Source: Actinomycetota bacterium (GTDB lineage: Bacteria; Actinomycetota; Geothermincolia; Geothermincolales; RBG-13-55-18). From it: 64,000 nucleotides of DNA. Shown here piece by piece: positions 24,631 through 32,315 of this stretch; the stretch's first letter is position 1; each line of letters begins with the position of its first letter. The DNA lies in NCBI GenBank assembly GCA_040757835.1, contig JBFLWJ010000001.1:425536-489535 (forward strand), written 5' to 3'. The translations under genes were made by a program, and so were the position numbers. The notes under the pieces were generated by a model. That model had not been told where the DNA came from and searched no databases. It worked only from the letters and a program-made list of their open reading frames with translations.

Positions 24631-25482
24631 TCACTCCTGTATCCACCCGTCTGAGAGCTCCCCGCGAAAGACCTCGACGGCCGGTCCGGCCATGAGCAGG
24701 TGGCCGCTGCCATCGACGCCTATGTCCAGAGTCCCGCCGGGGAGCTGCACCTTGACCGGGGTCTCGCATCTCCCGGTGTGGATGGCCGCCGCGACGGCCG
24801 CACAGGCACCGGTCCCGCAGGCAAGGGTCTCCCCTACCCCGCGCTCCCACACGCGCAACACTATGCGGTGGGCGCCATCTACCTGTGCGAACTCCACGTT
24901 GGTGCGGGCGGGAAAGAGGGGGTCTCTCTCCACTCTGGGGCCCAGGCGGTCAACCGGCGCCCCAGCCGCGTCTGCGACGAAGATCACGCAATGGGGGTTG
25001 CCCATTGAGACGCAGAAAGCCTTCAGTTCCTCTCCGTCCTCAGTTCTTATGGTGACCTCGCCCGGTCTGGAGGGGTCGTCTGGAGCCGGGAGGTCGTCAG
25101 CCGCCAGTTCGGGGAGGCCCATGTCCACTTCCACCCCCGTGACCACGTTGCCGTTCAGGGACAGGCTCAGGGCCTTGACGCTGGCGCGGGTCTCTATGAG
25201 CATCCCTTCCTTGCGTATGCCCTTTTTCTCGTAGAGGTACTTGGCCAGGCAGCGTATCCCGTTCCCGCACATCTCCGCCTCGCTGCCGTCGGCGTTGAAG
25301 ATGCGCATGGACGCATCGGCGCCACCGCCGGGCGCGCAGGCGAAGATCACGCCGTCCGCGCCCACGCCGGTACGGCGGTCGCATATACCGGCTATCTCCC
25401 GGGGGGAGAGGAAAGGCCCTCTCTCCCCGCCGTCCAGGACTACGAAATCGTTCCCCGTACCGTGATACTTGAAGAAATCCAT
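24631..25482 (-). CDS. dapF: Diaminopimelate epimerase
   Basis: The 283-residue protein carries both catalytic cysteines of DapF in mirrored motifs, MCGNGIRC and ACGTGACA, and starts with the typical FFKYHGTGNDFVV. It interconverts LL- and meso-diaminopimelate for lysine and peptidoglycan. It pairs with dapL downstream. No good ribosome site is visible before ATG 25482, which is nevertheless fixed by homology to the conserved N-terminus. Confidence 0.96.
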   Translation of the reverse strand: MDFFKYHGTGNDFVVLDGGERGPFLSPREIAGICDRRTGVGADGVIFACAPGGGADASMRIFNADGSEAEMCGNGIRCLAKYLYEKKGIRKEGMLIETRASVKALSLSLNGNVVTGVEVDMGLPELAADDLPAPDDPSRPGEVTIRTEDGEELKAFCVSMGNPHCVIFVADAAGAPVDRLGPRVERDPLFPARTNVEFAQVDGAHRIVLRVWERGVGETLACGTGACAAVAAAIHTGRCETPVKVQLPGGTLDIGVDGSGHLLMAGPAVEVFRGELSDGWIQE

Positions 25483-25572
25483 TTACCAAGCCGTCCCGGT
25501 CTCTTCGTATGTGCGGCGGCCGGCTGTTCCGTACCCCGCTCGTTCCCGGCCTGCCACACGCTCGGGAGCTTA

Positions 25573-26526
25573 TCACAGCCCGGCCCGCAGGTGGTCCAGT
25601 ACCGCCGCGATCACCCATGGCGATGGTTCCGCGAGGTCCGCTTCGTCCAGGTCCAGCCAGTAAAGGCCCGGGATGCGCCTAAGCCAGGTGAGCTGGCGCT
25701 TGGCATAATTGCGGGACCGCCGCTTGACATTACCGATAGTTTCCTCGAGAGGTATGCCCCTGTCAAGGTGATCGAGGACCTCCTTGTAGCCCAGAGCCTG
25801 CCGCGCGGTGCGCGAGAGCCCACTGGTAGCGGCCAGGCTCCGCACCTCTTCCACGAGGCCCGCTGCGAACATCGCGTCCACGCGCGCATCAATGGCGCCG
25901 TACAGTGCCTGCCGCGGGGCGTTGAGCGCAACCCCGCTGAATTCGTAGAAGGAAGACTGCATGCCGCGCCTGGACTGGAAAGAGGAGAAAGGGACGCCGG
26001 TGCGTTCGTAGACTTCCATGGCGCGCACCACGCGGCGTGGATTGGCGAAGTCGTGGCACGACGCGAAAACGGGGTCCACCGCCGCCAGGCGCTCTTTCAG
26101 CCCCGCGAGGTCCTGGACCGCCTCCTGCTGCAGCCGGCGGCGCAGCTCGTCATCGGCAGACCCCGGTGGAAAAGAGATGTCGTATACAACCGCCTCGAAA
26201 TACAGACCGGTCCCCCCGACCAGCAGGGCGGTCCTGCCACGGGCGTTTATCTCCTCTATGGCCCGGCGCGCCTTTTCCTGGAACTGGGCGGCGGAGAATT
26301 CGCGCGACGCTTCCACCACGTCCAGCATGTGATGGGGGACGAGGTCCGTCCACGGCTCTCCAGGCTTTGCCGTTCCGATGTCCATTCCGCGGTAGACCTG
26401 CATTGAGTCGACGGAGACGATCTCCGCCATGATGGCGGGAGCCACCTCCACGGCGATGCGGCTCTTGCCGGTGGCGGTGGGCCCGAGGATGGCCGCGATC
26501 TTTGGACGCTTCGGAGGCACGGGCAT
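25573..26526 (-). CDS. miaA: tRNA dimethylallyltransferase
   Basis: The 317-residue protein has the P-loop GPTATGKS, DSMQVYRGMDIGTAKP, GGTGLY and the C-terminal YAKRQLTWLRR, all MiaA hallmarks. It adds dimethylallyl to A37 of tRNAs reading UNN codons. The product is then methylthiolated by MiaB, encoded 1.5 kb upstream in the same run of genes. Only 6 bp separate it from the AMMECR1 gene, so they are translated from one message. Confidence 0.96.
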   Translation of the reverse strand: MPVPPKRPKIAAILGPTATGKSRIAVEVAPAIMAEIVSVDSMQVYRGMDIGTAKPGEPWTDLVPHHMLDVVEASREFSAAQFQEKARRAIEEINARGRTALLVGGTGLYFEAVVYDISFPPGSADDELRRRLQQEAVQDLAGLKERLAAVDPVFASCHDFANPRRVVRAMEVYERTGVPFSSFQSRRGMQSSFYEFSGVALNAPRQALYGAIDARVDAMFAAGLVEEVRSLAATSGLSRTARQALGYKEVLDHLDRGIPLEETIGNVKRRSRNYAKRQLTWLRRIPGLYWLDLDEADLAEPSPWVIAAVLDHLRAGL

Positions 26527-26532
26527 GGGCGA

Positions 26533-27072
26533 TCAGTAGAACCTGTCCACGGTGAAGCGGAAGAGCTGTATGGGCTCGTGGGGGCTGATCCCGGCTTTGT
26601 TACGGGCGATCTCGAGCTGCTGCTCTACGCTGTCCACGCCCTCGAGGTCGGGGAGGAGCAGCCCTACCCTGCTCCCCCGCTTGACGATCACGCCATAACG
26701 GCGGGGGTCGAGCTGCGAAGCGTCGCTGACCGGTTCCGGTTCCGAGAGGACATCGACGCTGATGTCGAGGGAAGCGAGCTCGTGTTCCGATACGGGGGGG
26801 AAGCGCGGATCGTGGCAGGCGGCACTTACGGCGTTGGCGGCTATCTCCTCGGCGAGAGTCTCCTGTGTGGGCTGGAAGGTGCCTATGCACCCCCGCAAGT
26901 CTCCACCTTTCTTGATACAGACGAAAGCCGCCCCCTTTCCGTCCAGGGACCCGAAGTCATCCTTCATGTCATCCCGCGACAGCCTCTTACCCCCCTTGAC
27001 CCAGGCTTCTATGGCCGAGCGCGCCAACTTTACATGGGGGCTGGCTGTTTCATTTCCGTTGCTCTCGGGCAT
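26533..27072 (-). CDS. AMMECR1-domain protein
   Basis: The 179-residue protein has the AMMECR1 signature LRGCIGTFQPT and, later, DPRFPPVSEHEL. AMMECR1 proteins are widespread and of unknown biochemical function; bacterial members occur with MEMO-like and radical SAM proteins in the AmmeMemoRadiSam group. Here the MEMO-like gene lies 16 bp upstream. ATG 27072 follows GAAAGGAAAG and is preferred to an in-frame ATG at 27129 inside the upstream gene. Confidence 0.92.
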   Translation of the reverse strand: MPESNGNETASPHVKLARSAIEAWVKGGKRLSRDDMKDDFGSLDGKGAAFVCIKKGGDLRGCIGTFQPTQETLAEEIAANAVSAACHDPRFPPVSEHELASLDISVDVLSEPEPVSDASQLDPRRYGVIVKRGSRVGLLLPDLEGVDSVEQQLEIARNKAGISPHEPIQLFRFTVDRFY

Positions 27073-27088
27073 GGATACATCTTTCCTT

Positions 27089-27916
27089 TCATACGTTCTT
27101 GAGGTGCAACGAGACCAGGTAACCCACACCGAACGGGCCTTCGTAGGAGAGGACGGAGTTGGTCAGCGTACCGTTCTTGAGGGCGCCCCACATGGCATGG
27201 ATGGAACGAAAACCGCATTCCCCCGCCAGCTCCACCAGGTCCTCTGGGATGTCTACGATAGCGTCGAAATCGCCTCTGGCGGCGATATCGACGATGCGCC
27301 GATCGAAATCCTGGGCGCTGGGGTCATATCCGGCGGGCGCGCCCTTGATGAGGCGGTGCGAGAGGTCGCCGCTGGCCACGAAGACGGCCCTGCGCCTCAG
27401 GTCCGCGCAGGCCCTGCTGGCGACCCGTCCCAGCAGGAAGTGGTCGTGGTAAGAAAGGCCGGAGATGGAGAGGCAGACCATCGGAGTATCGAAGGCCTGG
27501 TCCAGGAAGTAGAGGGGGACCAGGAGCCCATGGTCCAGTTCCTCGCCCGCCTCGGACCATCGCGTGGCGGTCTGCTGCCGTGATATCAGCGGCACACCCT
27601 CGGAGGATGCCGACTTTATCATGGCCGCGACGAGTTCCAGGTCGTTGTCCTTGGCGATGCGCACCTGGGGTCGTCCGAAGGAGGCGAAACTGCCGCCCAG
27701 GACCGGCGCGTCCTTGATTATGAAGGTGTCCCTGTAAGGGGGAGTATGCGGCGATATCGCCACCAGCACGTCGGGCTCAAGCTCCGCTATCCTACGGCTC
27801 AACTCCTTCATGGCGGCGCAGGTCGAGCGCACGGCTTCCTGGTCCCTTCCACCGATCTCCGGAATGAGCAGGGGTGGGTGCGGGACAACGCAGCCTCCGA
27901 CCATGCCGTCACCCAT
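27089..27916 (-). CDS. MEMO/class III extradiol dioxygenase-like protein
   Basis: The 275-residue protein resembles the LigB/MEMO fold: early VVPHPPLLIPEIGG, SPHTPPYRD, ASGDLSHRL with His residues that bind Fe in true dioxygenases. In the AmmeMemoRadiSam system the role is unknown and true dioxygenase activity is not expected. The AMMECR1 gene follows after 16 bp; in many bacteria the two are fused in one chain. The ATG at 27916 has GGAGGTGACGGC before it. Confidence 0.88.
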   Translation of the reverse strand: MGDGMVGGCVVPHPPLLIPEIGGRDQEAVRSTCAAMKELSRRIAELEPDVLVAISPHTPPYRDTFIIKDAPVLGGSFASFGRPQVRIAKDNDLELVAAMIKSASSEGVPLISRQQTATRWSEAGEELDHGLLVPLYFLDQAFDTPMVCLSISGLSYHDHFLLGRVASRACADLRRRAVFVASGDLSHRLIKGAPAGYDPSAQDFDRRIVDIAARGDFDAIVDIPEDLVELAGECGFRSIHAMWGALKNGTLTNSVLSYEGPFGVGYLVSLHLKNV

Positions 27917-28039
27917 GCCGTCACCTCCGTTCAGCGGGCGCAACCCAAGCCGGGCAACGCTGCCGTCTCTGCCTTTCCGTATATAGCATACCCCCGGTAC
28001 CGGCGTGAGAAACGCCGTATGCCGCGGCCGGCAACCGGC

Positions 28040-29347
28040 TCACAGGGTTTCCAGGAGCTCGCCATGCAGGCTCCAGCTCCCGGCGGAGGCGATGAGAACG
28101 CGGACGTATCTGCCGGTTAGATCGTCTTCCGTGCGCTTGAAGTGTACCAGCTTGTTCTGGCGGGTGCGCGCCGACCAGCGTTGCCGGTCTTTACGGCTGG
28201 GGCCGTAGACGAGGACCGTCTGCTCCGATCCAACCTCTGAGCGCAGGCTCGAAGCGGTGGCGGAACGTGTCGCCTCCATGAGCCGGCCGAGGCGGGCGCT
28301 CTTCGTCTCCGCGGGGACATCGTCGGGCAGGGAAGCGGCGGCCGTGCCCTCGCGGGGGTTGTAAAGAAAGGTGAAGGAGGTGTCGAAACGGCACAGTTCG
28401 ACCATCTCCATGGTGGCTTCGAAGTCCTCTTCCGTCTCGCCGGGGAAGCCCACGATAAGGTCCGTGGAGAGGGCCACGCCCGGGACCAGGCGGCGGAGCT
28501 CCCGGACCTTTTCCAGGTATTCCCGGCTGCCGTAGCCGCGGTTCATGGCCTGCAGGATGCGGTCGCTGCCCGCCTGCAGGGGCAGATGGACGTACTCGCA
28601 GACGTTGTCCGTCTCGGCGATGGCGAGCATGATGTCACTGTCGAAGTCGCGGGGGTGTGAGGTGGTGAACCTTATCCATGGCTCGGGGGACCCCTCCCCG
28701 AGGAGGCGCAACAGGTCGGCGAAACGGCTCCTGCCCTCCTCCGCGCGCCGGAAGGAATTGACGTTCTGCCCCAGGAGGTTGATCTCCTTGACGCCGGCGG
28801 CTCTCAGCGCCACCACCTCCCGCACGATGTCCTCCATGGAGCGGCTCTCCTCGCGTCCCCGTACGTAAGGTACGATGCAATACGAGCAGAAGTTGTCGCA
28901 GCCATTGGTGATGGTGACCCAGGCACGGAAGTCTTCACGCCTCCCGCTCGGCAGCCCGGTGATGCGCGCTCCGCTCATGGCGGTGGCGCATATGCCGCCC
29001 CGGCCGGCCTGGGAGAGCAGGAAGGCGATGTTCGCGTACTGATGGGTCCCGAAGACCACGTCGACGTAGGGCGCCCGCTGCATCAGCCGTACCCCCTCCT
29101 TCTGGGCCAGGCAGCCTCCGACAGCGATCATGGTGCCCCTTTTCTTGAGGGGTTTGAGGGAGGAGAGGTGCCCGTATAACCTCTGCTCGGCGCTCTCCCT
29201 GACGCAGCAGGTCAGAAGGATGACCGCATCCACCTCGGGCAGGTCACCCTCCGTCCACCCGGCCTCCGCGAGCAGGCCCCGCACGCGCTCGGAATCGTGG
29301 ATGTTCATCTGGCAGCCGAAGGTCTGAAGCGCGTAACTCTTACCCAT
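28040..29347 (-). CDS. miaB: tRNA-2-methylthio-N6-dimethylallyladenosine synthase
   Basis: About 435 residues with the three methylthiotransferase parts: an N-terminal UPF0004 domain with cysteines in FGCQMN, CC and GGCLAQ for the auxiliary cluster, a radical SAM core with CDNFCSYC, and a C-terminal TRAM domain. It turns i6A37 made by MiaA into ms2i6A37. A GTG at 29362 overlaps the upstream stop (GTGA); ATG 29347 gives the usual family start, MGKSYALQTFGCQMN. Confidence 0.95.
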   Translation of the reverse strand: MGKSYALQTFGCQMNIHDSERVRGLLAEAGWTEGDLPEVDAVILLTCCVRESAEQRLYGHLSSLKPLKKRGTMIAVGGCLAQKEGVRLMQRAPYVDVVFGTHQYANIAFLLSQAGRGGICATAMSGARITGLPSGRREDFRAWVTITNGCDNFCSYCIVPYVRGREESRSMEDIVREVVALRAAGVKEINLLGQNVNSFRRAEEGRSRFADLLRLLGEGSPEPWIRFTTSHPRDFDSDIMLAIAETDNVCEYVHLPLQAGSDRILQAMNRGYGSREYLEKVRELRRLVPGVALSTDLIVGFPGETEEDFEATMEMVELCRFDTSFTFLYNPREGTAAASLPDDVPAETKSARLGRLMEATRSATASSLRSEVGSEQTVLVYGPSRKDRQRWSARTRQNKLVHFKRTEDDLTGRYVRVLIASAGSWSLHGELLETL

Positions 29348-29358
29348 ACGAAGCCCAC

Positions 29359-30165
29359 TCACGCATAATTGGCGATGCAGTAATCAAGGCTGCGCCTGAG
29401 GTTGTCGACGATCCTCTTGCGGCCCAGCCGTGCCTCCAGGGGACCCGGCCCCAGTTCTAGCGCCACCTTGCCATCGAAGCCGTCGCGGTGGAGCACATGG
29501 AGGAAGCGGTCCAGCGGCAGCCTTCCCTCGAAAGGCAGGGCATGGTCATCGAACCCCTTGAGATAGTTGTTGGAGAGGTGGATATGTCGCACGCGGCCAC
29601 CCAGCGCCTCCCAGGCTTCGAAGATGTCGATCCCGGCGATGGCATAATGGCTGGTGTCGAAGACCAGGTTGTCGAAATGGCCCATCTCGCGCAGGGAGTT
29701 GAACAGGCTGAGGTTGAGCGGTCTATGCACGTACACCTTCATGGCGTTCTCCACCGCCACGATGACGCCGCTGCCGCCACAGGAGTTGAGGTTGTGGCGG
29801 GCCCAGCGGGCGTAATCCCATTGCCAGAAGTACGGCAGGTGCACCACCACGATGTCAGCCCCGAGTTCCCGGGCCATGTCGAGGGATATGGCGATCTTCT
29901 GCTGCGGCCCCCCCCACACCTTCTTCGCCGCGAAGAGGAAGGGGGCGTGTATGCTAAGCACGGCGATCCCGAACTCTTCGGATAGCTCCTTTACGTATTC
30001 CGTGGACTGCGTCTCCTCGCGCCTGGTGACCATGAGTTCGATCCCCTGGAACCCCGCCTCGCGCACAAGCTGGAAGATATCCCTCAGCTCGAAGCTGAAG
30101 AGGGAGGCGGTGGAGAGGATGAACTCGGTTATCTTACCCTCCCCCCCTCCATCCCTTTGTTCCAC
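29359..30165 (-). CDS. Sugar-phosphate isomerase/epimerase-like TIM-barrel protein
   Basis: About 268 residues of a xylose-isomerase-like TIM barrel: FSFELRDIFQLVREAGFQGIEL, LSIHAPF, VVHLPYFWQ, VENAM and HIHLSNNY place the metal-binding Glu/Asp/His typical of AP endonuclease 2/sugar isomerase folds. The substrate is unknown. The start is unclear: the conserved part begins KITEFILSTAS, and the only upstream start in frame is GTG 30165 without a ribosome site, while an ATG at 30152 is out of frame by one base across a run of seven Gs. It overlaps miaB and its upstream neighbour. Confidence 0.82.
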   Translation of the reverse strand: MEQRDGGGEGKITEFILSTASLFSFELRDIFQLVREAGFQGIELMVTRREETQSTEYVKELSEEFGIAVLSIHAPFLFAAKKVWGGPQQKIAISLDMARELGADIVVVHLPYFWQWDYARWARHNLNSCGGSGVIVAVENAMKVYVHRPLNLSLFNSLREMGHFDNLVFDTSHYAIAGIDIFEAWEALGGRVRHIHLSNNYLKGFDDHALPFEGRLPLDRFLHVLHRDGFDGKVALELGPGPLEARLGRKRIVDNLRRSLDYCIANYA

Positions 30166-30535
30166 CCGCTTGCCTGCGGGAGTAGCTGCGGAAGAGGAAG
30201 GTCGTGGTGGCGAAGCCGGCCAGCATCCCGCCCAGTCGGGCGATGGGAGACTTGAGGGCCGAGTCCACGGCGCGCAGGCTGGACTCCGTAAGCTCCAGCA
30301 TCTCCTTCGCCTCGCTGGTAATCTGGCCCACCTTCTCCAGTTCGCCGTTAACGTCATCGATGGTCTGGTTGAGGTTTACGAGCAGCATGTTCAATTGCGG
30401 ACGGGAGTCGTCCAGGGTGCGGTTGATATGATCGACGCTCCGGCTGATCTTGAGCACGAGGCGGACGAGAAAGACGGTGAGGAGCGGAACGGAGATGATG
30501 GCGATCACCAGGAAGATAATCTTCAGTGCGTTCAA
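30134..30535 (-). CDS. Small membrane-anchored coiled-coil protein (DUF948-like)
   Basis: The 133-residue protein has one N-terminal membrane helix (about 5-28) followed by a heptad-rich helix (about 30-100) and a short basic Gly/Arg tail. It resembles DUF948/YtxG-type general-stress proteins, which have no known biochemical role. The start is a TTG behind AGGAGG, four to five bases away. Its end overlaps the start region of the TIM-barrel gene. Confidence 0.8.
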   Translation of the reverse strand: MNALKIIFLVIAIISVPLLTVFLVRLVLKISRSVDHINRTLDDSRPQLNMLLVNLNQTIDDVNGELEKVGQITSEAKEMLELTESSLRAVDSALKSPIARLGGMLAGFATTTFLFRSYSRRQAGGTKGWRGGG

Positions 30536-30607
30536 GGTGCCTCCTAGGTTGCCGCCTGGATCCCGGCACGCACCGCGGCCTGTGCCGGCCGGCCTCCCGG
30601 GCGGTAT

Positions 30608-30868
30608 CTATCTCGACTCGACGGAGAGCTTGATCGCCGTCCTCTCCTCCCCGTCGATCATGATGTCGGTGAAAGCGGGGATGCACACCAGGTCGATACC
30701 GCTGGGTGCCACGAACCCCCTCGCTATGGCGATTGCTTTGACCGCCTGGTTCAAGGCTCCCGCCCCGATCACCTGGATCTCGGCACTACCTGTCTCACGC
30801 AGGACTCCCGCTAGCGCCCCAGCAACGGAATTCGGGTTGGACTTCGAAGATACCTTGAGTACTTCCAT
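30608..30868 (-). CDS. spoVS: Stage V sporulation protein S (SpoVS)
   Basis: The 86-residue protein matches SpoVS closely: VLKVSSKSNPNSVAGALAG at the start, IQVIGAGALNQAVKAIAIARGF, then the conserved CIPAF. SpoVS is an Alba-fold protein that acts in spore coat and cortex formation in Bacillus, and also occurs in non-sporulating bacteria where its role is unknown. It sits between the DUF948-like gene and the GHKL ATPase, in a recA-rny neighbourhood similar to that of Firmicutes. Confidence 0.95.
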   Translation of the reverse strand: MEVLKVSSKSNPNSVAGALAGVLRETGSAEIQVIGAGALNQAVKAIAIARGFVAPSGIDLVCIPAFTDIMIDGEERTAIKLSVESR

Positions 30869-30930
30869 CCTTCAGTGCTCCTCCCCTTGGCATTTCAATT
30901 CCATGGACTTCGGTCCCCGAATAAGCTCTT

Positions 30931-30959
30931 ATAATATATTAATCCAAGCCATTGTTAAA
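30931..30959 (-). promoter_or_regulatory. Promoter of spoVS
   Basis: TTTAAC and TATTAT are 17 bases apart on the minus strand in an AT-rich spot; transcription would start about 55 bases before spoVS. Confidence 0.45.
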
Positions 30960-30992
30960 GGCATCCTCCGTGCTGGATATACGGCGGAGGGG
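30958..30992 (-). terminator. Possible hairpin terminator after the GHKL ATPase gene
   Basis: On the minus strand AGGC..CCTCCG pairs with CGGAGG..GCCT around an internal loop and is followed by TTT. The short U-run makes it uncertain. Confidence 0.35.
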
Positions 30993-30997
30993 GCCTC

Positions 30998-32152
30998 TCA
31001 GTCGTCGTCGCTTTCGTGCAGGCCCAGCGAGATGATGAGGCGGTTCTTGCGCCGCTTGACCACCGGGTCCTCTGCCTTGAGATAGTATCTCCCACCGATA
31101 TCGGCGAAGGTGTCCCGCAGAGACGCGCAGATTATGGATACGTCTTCCTGGCTGAGGCGGCGCGCGAGGTGGTCGCTCCATGCGGCGTGCGGTTGGCGGT
31201 GCAGGTCGGAGCGCTTCGCGGCGACCGTGCCGTCTCCCCCTCCCAGCAGTTCGTTGATGCTCATGAGGGGGTGGATCTCGTACTCCAGGACACGGAAGGC
31301 GTTGCGCTCGGAGACGTCCAGGCCCATCTCGCCGGCGCAGAAGCCGTGCACCTGCCGCCCCTCCTTGATTCCCCCCAGGTCGAACCAGAGCGGTCGCCTG
31401 GACCCGTTCTCCCCGGCGGCCCACCCTTTTCTCAGTTCCAGGGAATGGTGGTAGAGGGTGGCCAGGATCTCGGCGTTTGATCCCAGATATATCTTAAGGT
31501 CGCGGCTGCTAAGCGCGAACTCCGCGAGCACGCGCGGCACGTTATGCGGCCCTCCCGCGATGACCGTGTTACCTTCCTCATCCAGTTCCAGCCTGGGGAA
31601 CGAGGACTGGTCCTTCTTCTCCGGCAGGGTGGTGGTGTCCATGCGTGCATGCATGATGGTCCCGCTGTCCTCGATGGACCTTATCAGCTGGATGTCGTCG
31701 GCGACCTGCTTGATGGAGAAGAGGGCCATGCCCCTGCCGTGGACGCCGAAGAAGTCCTCGACCACGTCCTGTACCTTCGAGGTCACCCTGGCCTCGAATA
31801 TCCTGCGGTGCATGGTTTCCGGGATGCCCTTCCCGTCGTCCAGCACGGTCACGTTGCGCCAGCGCCCCTTCTCTTTTTGGAAAGCCACGTAAACGTGGGC
31901 AGCTCCGGCATCGCGGGCGTTGCGCACCAGCTCCTTCACCACGTCCTCGACACTGCGGATGTCCTGCAGGGCCTGGCGCCTCTCGGCCTCGGTTATCTTC
32001 AGCCTGACATAGCCGTGCCCCAGTTCCTCCTCTACGGTGAAGGTATCCCGGTCCGCGAACCTGCGGACGAAGGAGAGCAGGTCTTCCCCATCCCGTTTCC
32101 CGTCTGTAGCCAATGCGCATCCCGTCTCGTCGAACCGCCGGAAACTCCTCAA
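30998..32152 (-). CDS. GHKL-fold ATP-binding protein of unknown function
   Basis: The 384-residue protein has an N-terminal GHKL (Hsp90/MutL/histidine-kinase-type) ATPase domain: N-box VVKELVRNARDAGA, G1 box DDGKGIP, and G2 box GVHGRGMALFSI, all intact. No dimerisation/histidine domain or known partner domain is seen; the C-terminal 200 residues are unlike any family I recognise. The MutL-like spacing suggests an ATP-driven clamp or chaperone role, which is inference. It lies between rny and spoVS where Firmicutes usually have ymdB. The TTG start at 32152 is weakly supported. Confidence 0.78.
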   Translation of the reverse strand: MRSFRRFDETGCALATDGKRDGEDLLSFVRRFADRDTFTVEEELGHGYVRLKITEAERRQALQDIRSVEDVVKELVRNARDAGAAHVYVAFQKEKGRWRNVTVLDDGKGIPETMHRRIFEARVTSKVQDVVEDFFGVHGRGMALFSIKQVADDIQLIRSIEDSGTIMHARMDTTTLPEKKDQSSFPRLELDEEGNTVIAGGPHNVPRVLAEFALSSRDLKIYLGSNAEILATLYHHSLELRKGWAAGENGSRRPLWFDLGGIKEGRQVHGFCAGEMGLDVSERNAFRVLEYEIHPLMSINELLGGGDGTVAAKRSDLHRQPHAAWSDHLARRLSQEDVSIICASLRDTFADIGGRYYLKAEDPVVKRRKNRLIISLGLHESDDD

Positions 32153-32206
32153 TCACCATCTCGGCAAGTAGGCCACCACACTGAACATGCGCGATGGTCA
32201 ATAAAA

Positions 32207-32215
32207 ATTATATCA
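32207..32215 (-). promoter_or_regulatory. Extended -10 promoter of the GHKL ATPase gene
   Basis: TGATATAAT on the minus strand is an exact extended -10 element; no good -35 is visible, as is usual for this class. It lies between the rny terminator and the ATPase start. Confidence 0.4.
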
Positions 32216-32275
32216 GAGGCGCGAGGCGTGCCATGGACGGCACGCCCGCTCTCCGCGCCCTTGGCGCTGGCATGG

Positions 32276-32303
32276 AAAAAGGGCGGGCGTGACGCCCGCC
32301 CCC
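32276..32303 (-). terminator. Rho-independent terminator of rny
   Basis: A long GC palindrome GGGCGGGCGT-CACGCCCGCCC followed by TTTTT on the minus strand lies just after the rny stop. Confidence 0.9.
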
Positions 32304-32315
32304 GGTTCCACTCGG

